Below, one piece after another: positions 13,313-19,128 of a DNA stretch of 19,128 nucleotides. This stretch comes from Actinomycetota bacterium (GTDB lineage Bacteria; Actinomycetota; Actinomycetes; Nanopelagicales; Nanopelagicaceae): NCBI GenBank assembly GCA_009702525.1, contig WLHW01000015.1:1-19128 (forward strand), read 5' to 3'. The position numbers were made by a program, and so were the translations under genes. Positions within the stretch are counted from its first letter, which is position 1, and every line of letters starts with the position of its first letter. The notes beneath the pieces were generated by a model. It did no database searches and was not told the DNA's origin. It saw only the letters and a program-made list of their open reading frames with translations.

Positions 13313-14305
13313 TTAACGGCGAATACCCGCACTTCTAAGATCTGCAATTCGTAAAGTTCCCGTTTTTGCATCATCTTCGGCAGCTAAATAAAGACGTTGT
13401 ATCGCTATCACTAAAGCCTCGGCAATAACGTCGCGAAAATCAGCTCTAGCAATGCGCTCCATGTCGCCTGGATTGCTCTCATAACCACAATCAATTTGCA
13501 CGGCGGGCGCGCGCGTTAAACGCAAAAGATCCCACGCCTTTGCATGGGTCCGGCAGTTAGCTAAATCAGTTCTGGCACACAGTTCACGCTGGACCAACGA
13601 CGCAAAACGCTCACCAACGATTGAGTGCACACCATGTGCATCGCTGCCATAAAAATAAGTTGCGACCCCATGTGCTTGCTCGTTCTTATATTTATCTAAG
13701 TGAAGAGAAATCATCAAATCGGCGGCACTTTGATTTGTAAAAGCAATACGCTCGAACTCTGTTGGATTATTAGAAACTCCACGAGTTAAGAAAACCGAAG
13801 CGCCTAAAGCTAATAAACGTCCCTCAGTGCGAACGGCCACATCATAAATAAGTGGATTACTACCATCTGGATTTAAAACAATAACTTTATTTGCAAGGGC
13901 AGGTCCACGATTTCTTTGAGTTGCACTTTCACGCATAGCAGAAGGTGCTCCCCCAGAAACTATTCGCGTTAATCGCAGCAATGCAATAATGGTTGCGGGT
14001 CCGCATTTTCCATCCACATTAATTCCAACAGATTGTTGAAACTCTTTCACTGCAGCTTCAGAACGTGGTCCATAAATTCCATCAACACGGCCACAATCAA
14101 AACCCATTTCAGTTAATCGAGATTGCAGCGCCGCAACGTCATCTCCGCGCATTAAAGGGGGAGTTTGCAGATTTAAAGAACGATCACCTAGTTTCCAGCG
14201 AGCTTCTTCTAATGCGCGCGCAGTTACATCATCAATCTCACCAGTTACGCTTAACCCACGAGCCTGCTGGAAGGATCTAATCTGCGCTTGCGTTAGCTCT
14301 GGCAT
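13313..14305 (-). CDS. cwlM: CwlM-like peptidoglycan synthesis regulator (amidase_3 homologue, likely inactive)
   Basis: The 330 residues hold two peptidoglycan-binding-1 repeats (about 3-35 and 53-112) and an amidase_3 domain (about 138-306). There is no signal peptide or membrane segment, so it is cytoplasmic. Key zinc/catalytic positions are altered: the usual DPGHGG is NPDGSN (145-150, no His), and the catalytic Glu before the CGYESN motif is Asp272; only His202 (SLHLDK) remains. In M. tuberculosis, CwlM next to trxC/trxB2 is a cytoplasmic regulator of MurA controlled by PknB. Position beside trxA/trxB supports orthology. Threonines in KTGTLR (315, 317) are candidates for the phosphosite, by inference. 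The 20-base gap to trxA suggests one operon. Confidence 0.88.
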   Translation of the reverse strand: MPELTQAQIRSFQQARGLSVTGEIDDVTARALEEARWKLGDRSLNLQTPPLMRGDDVAALQSRLTEMGFDCGRVDGIYGPRSEAAVKEFQQSVGINVDGKCGPATIIALLRLTRIVSGGAPSAMRESATQRNRGPALANKVIVLNPDGSNPLIYDVAVRTEGRLLALGASVFLTRGVSNNPTEFERIAFTNQSAADLMISLHLDKYKNEQAHGVATYFYGSDAHGVHSIVGERFASLVQRELCARTDLANCRTHAKAWDLLRLTRAPAVQIDCGYESNPGDMERIARADFRDVIAEALVIAIQRLYLAAEDDAKTGTLRIADLRSAGIRR

Positions 14306-14325
14306 TAGTTTTCTCGTAAAGAAAA

Positions 14326-14649
14326 TTAAGCGATGTAGTTTTCGAGATCTTTAAGCAGCGCAGGTTTTGGCTTTGCACCGACAATAGTCTTTACAACTTC
14401 TCCATTGACAAAAACATTCATTGTTGGGATGGAGGTAATTCCATATTTAATGGCTATCGCTGACTCTTCATCGGTATTGAGTTTTACAATCTTAATTTTT
14501 GCGCCGTACTCATCTGAGATCTCTTCAAGGATTGGCCCAACTGCACGGCAAGGTCCGCACCACTCGGCCCAAAAATCAACCAAAACAGGGGTTGTGCTCT
14601 TCAAAACCTCTGCATCAAAAGTCGCAGTCGTTACTTTACTTGTAGCCAT
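14326..14649 (-). CDS. trxA: Thioredoxin
   Basis: This is a 107-residue thioredoxin that reduces protein disulfides and feeds ribonucleotide reductase and other enzymes in the cytoplasm. The active site WCGPC is at residues 30-34 (Cys31, Cys34), in VDFWAEWCGPC, and the cis-proline is Pro75 (GITSIPTMNVF). Length is the family standard, with no signal peptide. The ATG at 14649 has a strong GAGGAG site, almost identical to the one before trxB. It lies 37 bases downstream of its own reductase gene trxB. Confidence 0.97.
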   Translation of the reverse strand: MATSKVTTATFDAEVLKSTTPVLVDFWAEWCGPCRAVGPILEEISDEYGAKIKIVKLNTDEESAIAIKYGITSIPTMNVFVNGEVVKTIVGAKPKPALLKDLENYIA

Positions 14650-14686
14650 TTTTACTCCTCAGATTCTTATATGTAATGAATGAACT

Positions 14687-15616
14687 TTAGTGGTGCGCTA
14701 GATATTTCTCAGCATCAAGGGCGGCTTGGCAACCCGAGCCGGCGGCAGTAATGGCTTGGCGGTAGGTATGGTCAACAAGATCACCACACGCAAAAACACC
14801 AGGAATATTTGTACGGGTTGATCGGCCGTCCACTTCCACATAACCCTCGCCATTGAGCGTAATCTGATCGGCGATAAGTTCACTGCGTGGGATGTGACCG
14901 ATGGCAACAAATAAGCCAGTGAAAGCCCGTTCTGTCTCAGCTCCGTCAATCGTGTTTCTCAGCTTTAATCCTGAAACCTTAGCTTCACCTAAAACATCAA
15001 TGACCTCGGTGTTCCATAAAAACTCAATTTTAGGATTTGAAGTTGCGCGATCAACCATAATTTTTGAAGCACGCAATGTATCGCGGCGATGAATAAGTAC
15101 AACCTTGGTAGCAAAACGCGTTAAGAATGTAGCTTCTTCGACTGCAGAGTCTCCACCACCAACTACTGCAATAGTTTGATCGCGGAAAAAGAAACCGTCG
15201 CACGTTGCACACCAAGAAACCCCATGGCCGGATAAACGCTTTTCGTTCTCTAAACCAATTTCGCGGTAGGCACTACCTGTAGCCAAAATGACAGTTTTTG
15301 CTTTAACAATATTTCCAGAACCATCGGTAAGAGTTTTAACATCACCGGCTAAATCCATCTCAACAATGTCATCGGTAATTAACTGCGCACCAAAGCGCTT
15401 TGCTTGCTTGCGCATATTGTCCATTAAATCTGGACCCATGACTCCATCAACAAAACCAGGAAAATTCTCTACTTCGGTTGTATTCATAAGTGCTCCACCT
15501 GCAGTGACGGAGCCTTCGTAAATAATCGGATTTAACTGCGCACGAGATGCGTAAATGGCCGCCGTATAACCAGCTGGCCCAGATCCCACAATTACCACAT
15601 CACGCACGTCGCTCAT
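14687..15616 (-). CDS. trxB: Thioredoxin-disulfide reductase
   Basis: TrxB is the FAD enzyme that reduces thioredoxin with NADPH. The 309 residues contain the FAD-binding GSGPAG (11-16), the redox pair Cys136/Cys139 in WCATCDG, the NADPH motif GGGDSA (153-158) and the C-terminal FAD motif GVFACGDLVDHTYRQ. This is the low-molecular-weight bacterial type at its normal length. The ATG at 15616 has GAGGAG a few bases upstream. It is separated from murJ by only 46 bases; in mycobacteria this gap holds sigM and its anti-sigma gene, which are absent here. Confidence 0.97.
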   Translation of the reverse strand: MSDVRDVVIVGSGPAGYTAAIYASRAQLNPIIYEGSVTAGGALMNTTEVENFPGFVDGVMGPDLMDNMRKQAKRFGAQLITDDIVEMDLAGDVKTLTDGSGNIVKAKTVILATGSAYREIGLENEKRLSGHGVSWCATCDGFFFRDQTIAVVGGGDSAVEEATFLTRFATKVVLIHRRDTLRASKIMVDRATSNPKIEFLWNTEVIDVLGEAKVSGLKLRNTIDGAETERAFTGLFVAIGHIPRSELIADQITLNGEGYVEVDGRSTRTNIPGVFACGDLVDHTYRQAITAAGSGCQAALDAEKYLAHH

Positions 15617-15662
15617 ATGTACTCCTCATTACCTAGTGCTTATAACCTGCAATTTACACGCT

Positions 15663-17300
15663 TTATTCCGGACGTGATGAGCGACGAACGACTGAGTCAC
15701 GTAGTTGGCGAATCATACTGATTTCTTCAACCCCGACAGCCTTACCTGCTAGCAAATATCCCAAAAATGCCATCACCATAACAAGTAGAAGTTCACCAGC
15801 ACGAGCTAAAGGCGATAACTCAACTCCAAGCCATGTGATGTAGCGCATCAACACGTATAGAGGGGTCATAACACCAAAGGCGGCGGCAAATAAACGAAGG
15901 TGCTGACCAAAGAAATCCATGACTTTTATTTGACCAGTATGTTTCTTGAGTAGCGACAACGTAATCAGGAGGCCAACAACATAACTAATCGAAAATGCTA
16001 AACCGAGTCCAATGGTTACCCATTGAACTTTAAGGAAATGGAGGAAAACATAGGACAGTACTACAGAGATGAGATTAATAATAAATATTGAAATAACTTG
16101 AGTTCGAGTATCTTCGAAGGCATTAAATCCTCGAATTAAAATTAAGTTAATGGAAAAAGCTACGAGACCAAAACTCAAAGCTGAAAGTACGTATCCGATA
16201 TAACGTGAATCTTCAGCAGGAATTCCTACGAATATAACTTGCGTGATCAGCGGACCAAACAAAAAGAATGCAACAGCGCTTGGGACGGTTATGACTCCAA
16301 CCAGTTTAATCGCTCGAATTAATTGAATCCTCACTTCTGCATTTTCCTTAGCTACAGCTAAGCGGGAAAGATGCGGAAGAATCGCAGTAATAATTGAAAT
16401 AGTCACAATTGAATATGGAAGTAACATAACAAAATATGCATACGTATAAGGTGTATATCCAACACCTCTTGCAATACCCTCTTGAGCACTTCGTACCGCA
16501 GCGCTAGTAGCAACATTGACAGTCACTAAATAACCAAGTTGAGAGATGAGAACATATAACAAAGTCCAACCCGCTAAACCAAATGATTTACCCAGTCCGG
16601 ATAATCCCCACTGGGGTTTTAATCTAATTCCTAAATGACGAATAACGGGGATTAATACCAAGGCTTGTACAACCACACTGAAGGTAGTTCCCCACCCAAG
16701 GACTTGTACCTGCAAAGGTGTGATTGTGTTAGTTGTTACTGAAGGAGAAAAAATCAGAAATGCGCCAAAGAGCGCTATTCCAACCAAGTTATTGGCAATT
16801 GGGGCCCACATAAGTGGCCCAAAAGAGCCTCGAGCATTTGCAACCTGGCCCAGCATTGTAAAAACTCCAAGAAAAAAGATTTGTGGGAGGCAGTAGCGAG
16901 TAAAAGCAATAGCAATCTCTTTTTCAGTCTCAAAACCTGCAGTAAAAAACTCAGGTGCATATAAACGTACGAGCGCTGGCGCACAGTAGACACCGATTAC
17001 AACAAGCACCAACAGAATCAATGAAATTGTCGTTACTAAACGCGAAGCAAATCCATCACCGCCATCTTCATGATCAAAGGATCTGACAAGTTGCGGAATA
17101 AATATTGCAGTTAAGGCGCCGCCAACTAACAAGTTATACAAAATATTAGGCATTGTGTTGGCAACGTTATAAGTGTCAGCTAATAATGTTGTTCCAAGCA
17201 CTGCGACGATTAAAATTCCTCTAATAAATCCAGTGATACGTGAAATTATGGTTCCTAAAGCCATAATTCCTGAGGCGCGAAAGAGATCATTAGATTTCAT
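15663..17300 (-). CDS. murJ: Lipid II flippase MurJ (MviN)
   Basis: MurJ moves lipid II across the membrane for peptidoglycan synthesis. From the ATG at 17300 it has 545 residues, almost all in about 14 membrane helices. The first helix carries the conserved arginines (SRITGFIRG, about 19-27), followed by LLADTYNVANTMPN with the conserved Asp, and NLLVGGALTAIFIPQL. No C-terminal pseudokinase or extracytoplasmic domain, as found in mycobacterial MviN, is present. A GTG at 17330 would add ten residues; the ATG has AAGGGG eight bases upstream and is preferred. It overlaps the end of the DUF6049 gene by 11 bases, so the two are coupled. Confidence 0.93.
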   Translation of the reverse strand: MKSNDLFRASGIMALGTIISRITGFIRGILIVAVLGTTLLADTYNVANTMPNILYNLLVGGALTAIFIPQLVRSFDHEDGGDGFASRLVTTISLILLVLVVIGVYCAPALVRLYAPEFFTAGFETEKEIAIAFTRYCLPQIFFLGVFTMLGQVANARGSFGPLMWAPIANNLVGIALFGAFLIFSPSVTTNTITPLQVQVLGWGTTFSVVVQALVLIPVIRHLGIRLKPQWGLSGLGKSFGLAGWTLLYVLISQLGYLVTVNVATSAAVRSAQEGIARGVGYTPYTYAYFVMLLPYSIVTISIITAILPHLSRLAVAKENAEVRIQLIRAIKLVGVITVPSAVAFFLFGPLITQVIFVGIPAEDSRYIGYVLSALSFGLVAFSINLILIRGFNAFEDTRTQVISIFIINLISVVLSYVFLHFLKVQWVTIGLGLAFSISYVVGLLITLSLLKKHTGQIKVMDFFGQHLRLFAAAFGVMTPLYVLMRYITWLGVELSPLARAGELLLVMVMAFLGYLLAGKAVGVEEISMIRQLRDSVVRRSSRPE

Positions 17301-18405
17301 TCGTGCGCCCCTTTCGAACTCGGCGGACACTTTGGGTAATCGCAGCTAATAAGAGAAGTATTGCTGCTCCAGTCGTAAACCATGTGACTCTTGAATCTAT
17401 TACTGTGGCGTTGAGTTTTAAAATTGACGAAGGAACTATGGAAACCGCCTTCGAATCCGTAATTTGAGCAAGAATTGTTGTTTCACCGGGCGCGATTACT
17501 TGAGCCGCTAACTCTAGTTGCGTCTTTGAGTTAGCGGGTAAGCGAACTCCTGTAAATCCAAAGACAGTGATGCGTGAGTTATTAGCCATCATGTCAATAT
17601 TGACTGTAACGTCGACCGGAAATTGGTTAATAACAGTCACAGGAAGTTTGGCATTCTCTGTTGTAATTTGATACTTGCCGGGATTCACACGCAATCTATG
17701 AGTTTGCGCTAATACGGCAGCTTCGGCGTTAACTGAGAAGTATTGGCGAGAAGCTTTGTCGAGGGTCGGTGTAAGCAAGCGCGCCAATTTCATCCGTAAT
17801 TCAGCGACATCGGGATGCGTAACAACCTTAGATAGTCGCGTTAACGCCTTACGGTTATTGCTGTACGACAGGCGCTGTGCATTATTTATTCGTGAGGTTC
17901 CGGCATTTAAACCTGTCCCAGCCGCGGTTCTGACCCCACGACCCAAAATCGTTTCCAATTTTATTTTTCCATAAGAATAATAAGCTTTAAGTTCGGATGG
18001 CGCTAAGCGTCTTGCTAAAACAACATCTGGATTTCCATACGCTAACGAAATAACATCATTTAAATAACTAACTTTTTTCAACTGCGAAAGCCAGTTAGTA
18101 GCAATGGAGCTTCCGATAGGGACGGCTTTACTTGCAATTTTATAATCGCCAGTCATTGCAATAACTTCATCTAGTAGTGAGGCATCTATTACCCAAGTTT
18201 TTGATCGGGAAGCAGGAACATAAACCAGTTGTCCTAATCTCCCCGATGGTGTCAACTCTTGAGCAAGATCATCATTTCGAAAATCACCGTTATACATTTG
18301 GTGTGGTGCGCTAATAATTTTTACGACTGGGGTTTCAGCATGAGAAACCGGAAGTGGTGCAATAATAAAAAAGAGAGTGAGCAACGCACCAACAATTTTC
18401 TTCAT
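17290..18405 (-). CDS. Secreted, membrane-anchored DUF6049-like protein (Rv3909 position)
   Basis: Function is unknown. The 371 residues begin with a clear signal peptide (KK, hydrophobic 5-19, likely cut SHA-ET after residue 23). A long extracytoplasmic part follows, then one C-terminal membrane helix (about 340-359) with a basic tail (RRVRKGR), so the bulk faces outside. The region before the helix (about 250-330) is rich in beta-type segments with NxT/S and VTV patterns, like an Ig-like stalk. It sits between murJ and a NUDIX gene, exactly where Rv3909 lies in M. tuberculosis, and its overlaps with both (ATGA with NUDIX; 11 bases with murJ) suggest a cell-envelope role with MurJ. Actinobacterial homologues are often about twice as long. 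The family call rests on synteny and topology. Confidence 0.65.
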   Translation of the reverse strand: MKKIVGALLTLFFIIAPLPVSHAETPVVKIISAPHQMYNGDFRNDDLAQELTPSGRLGQLVYVPASRSKTWVIDASLLDEVIAMTGDYKIASKAVPIGSSIATNWLSQLKKVSYLNDVISLAYGNPDVVLARRLAPSELKAYYSYGKIKLETILGRGVRTAAGTGLNAGTSRINNAQRLSYSNNRKALTRLSKVVTHPDVAELRMKLARLLTPTLDKASRQYFSVNAEAAVLAQTHRLRVNPGKYQITTENAKLPVTVINQFPVDVTVNIDMMANNSRITVFGFTGVRLPANSKTQLELAAQVIAPGETTILAQITDSKAVSIVPSSILKLNATVIDSRVTWFTTGAAILLLLAAITQSVRRVRKGRTNEI

Positions 18406-18968
18406 ACTTTCAGCTCACCACTGCGCGCTATTAATTTCTTTTCATCTGGGTAGGCCAAGTGGTCAATAATTTCACTTAATGGAAACCATGAAACTTCATC
18501 TACTTCACTCACTTGTGGAGCTAACTCTCCCCCAACTTCAGAGAAAAGAAAGTGGTGAACAGTTTTATGAATTCTTTTACCACCGGCCATAAACCAAAAA
18601 TCGATAACTCCGAGAGATCGCGAAATCGCTGACGTAATGCCAGTCTCTTCGGCAACTTCACGAATTGCAGCTTGCTCTGGAGTTTCTCCAGCTTCGATGT
18701 GGCCTTTAGGAAGCGACCACAAAAGCTTGGTGCCCGAGGAGTCTTTTTGATCTATGCGCCCAATGAGTAAACCCATAGTCCCAGTGGAGTCGATGACGAG
18801 TCCGCCAGCACTGACCTCATCTACGCGTTTGGCATAGACCCGTTTACCGGCAGGTTTGGAGGCGCTAGCGGGTTTAGAAGTCGTTGTTTGGGGGCCGCGG
18901 TTAGCGGGGCGCTTACGCTTCCGCTTCTTCTTACTGCCTTCGCTGCCCGCACCAGGTGCAGGGATCAT
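18402..18968 (-). CDS. NUDIX hydrolase (MutT4-like position)
   Basis: This is a NUDIX-fold pyrophosphohydrolase of 188 residues. The box is complete at residues 89-111: G89, E95, R103-E104 and the metal-binding E107-E108, then G110, in GHIEAGETPEQAAIREVAEE. The first 50 residues are basic and disordered-looking (KKKRKRKR at 13-20, then Pro/Ser/Thr/Lys). In M. tuberculosis the syntenic gene is mutT4 (Rv3908); the true substrate (nucleotide, dinucleoside polyphosphate or other) cannot be read here. Its ATG lies 32 bases from the divergent pcnA start, and its stop overlaps the DUF6049 gene by four bases (ATGA). Confidence 0.9.
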   Translation of the reverse strand: MIPAPGAGSEGSKKKRKRKRPANRGPQTTTSKPASASKPAGKRVYAKRVDEVSAGGLVIDSTGTMGLLIGRIDQKDSSGTKLLWSLPKGHIEAGETPEQAAIREVAEETGITSAISRSLGVIDFWFMAGGKRIHKTVHHFLFSEVGGELAPQVSEVDEVSWFPLSEIIDHLAYPDEKKLIARSGELKV

Positions 18969-18986
18969 GGAGCAAGGGTACTGCTC

Positions 18987-18994
18987 TAACCTTA
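18987..18994. promoter_or_regulatory. Possible symmetric -10 serving divergent pcnA and NUDIX genes
   Basis: TAACCTTA reads as TAACCT (18987-18992) on the plus strand and TAAGGT (18989-18994) on the minus strand; both fit TAnnnT. The plus-strand copy ends eight bases before the pcnA GTG, so the pcnA mRNA may be leaderless. The whole divergent gap is only 32 bases. No clear -35 is seen on either side. Confidence 0.4.
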
Positions 18995-19000
18995 CTTATT

Positions 19001-19128
19001 GTGACTAGTGCATTGAGCGCCGCAGGCGAGTTAGCGATTCGTTCGCTTATAGAACGCGCTCCACTGGCGAGCTCATTGGCGCACGCATTTAAAACCAAGG
19101 GCTACACCTTGGCCCTTGTTGGTGGTCC
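19001..19128 (+). CDS. pcnA: CCA tRNA nucleotidyltransferase, 5' end only (runs off right edge)
   Basis: The visible 42 codons begin at GTG 19001 (MTSALSAAGELAIRSLIERA) and reach AHAFKTKGYTLALVGG, the start of the nucleotidyltransferase motif (LVGGxVRD in the family) found in CCA-adding enzymes and poly(A) polymerase-like proteins. In actinobacteria this gene (Rv3907c, pcnA) is divergent from the NUDIX gene in the same arrangement. No ribosome site precedes the GTG; a TAACCT -10 eight bases upstream suggests a leaderless transcript. The ATG at 18967 is out of frame. The catalytic aspartates lie outside the window. Confidence 0.8.
   Translation, partial: MTSALSAAGELAIRSLIERAPLASSLAHAFKTKGYTLALVGG

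Noticed and set aside
1..19128. Insertion sequence, prophage, CRISPR or defence system
   Set aside because: Every sizeable ORF is a conserved origin-region gene; no transposase, integrase, regular repeats or attachment duplication was seen.

Overview
This window is the replication-origin neighbourhood of a low-GC actinobacterial chromosome. The order gyrA-gyrB-dciA-recF-dnaN-dnaA-rpmH-rnpA-yidD-yidC-khpB-rsmG-parA-parB-...-cwlM-trxA-trxB-murJ-DUF6049-NUDIX-pcnA is the actinobacterial core layout known from Mycobacterium and Streptomyces. The protein features agree: GyrA numbering matches M. tuberculosis (Tyr129), GyrB is short, a DUF721 (DciA) gene lies between recF and gyrB, and a CwlM-like protein sits beside thioredoxin. 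Base composition is far lower in GC than in those genera (many stretches near 40%), gaps are tiny and stop/start overlaps are common. This suggests a streamlined, probably free-living actinobacterium such as the freshwater acI group (Nanopelagicales); that placement is inference.

Layout. Positions 1-5431 (minus strand) hold gyrA (5' end only), gyrB, dciA, recF and dnaN. Positions 5432-5747 are a gene-free origin segment with an AT-rich unwinding element, TAG-type DnaA-trios and DnaA boxes. dnaA (5748-7154) follows on the minus strand, then a second DnaA-box cluster (7155-7430). From 7430 to 12012 (plus strand) run rpmH, rnpA, yidD, yidC, khpB, rsmG, parA and parB, with parS sites inside the first codons of rsmG and parA. 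From 12009 to 18968 the minus strand, head-on to a fork leaving the origin, carries an aminotransferase, a catalytically degenerate CwlM-like protein, trxA, trxB, murJ, a DUF6049-like membrane protein and a NUDIX hydrolase. The start of pcnA is at the right edge on the plus strand.

How it fits together. DnaA melts and loads at the origin, DciA serves helicase loading, DnaN clamps the polymerase, RecF handles gap repair and gyrase relieves supercoils. ParA, ParB and parS segregate the origin. RpmH, RnpA, YidD, YidC, KhpB and RsmG serve translation, tRNA maturation and membrane insertion. CwlM and MurJ control and carry out lipid II supply, and TrxA/TrxB form a thiol-reduction pair.

I see no mobile element, CRISPR array, tRNA, rRNA or novel multi-gene system. 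The most interesting points are the origin architecture (boxes on both sides of dnaA plus a recognisable trio/unwinding unit), the pseudo-amidase CwlM, the absence of the sigM/anti-sigma pair expected between murJ and trxB, the short DUF6049 protein, and a codon/GC shift that ends inside parA.
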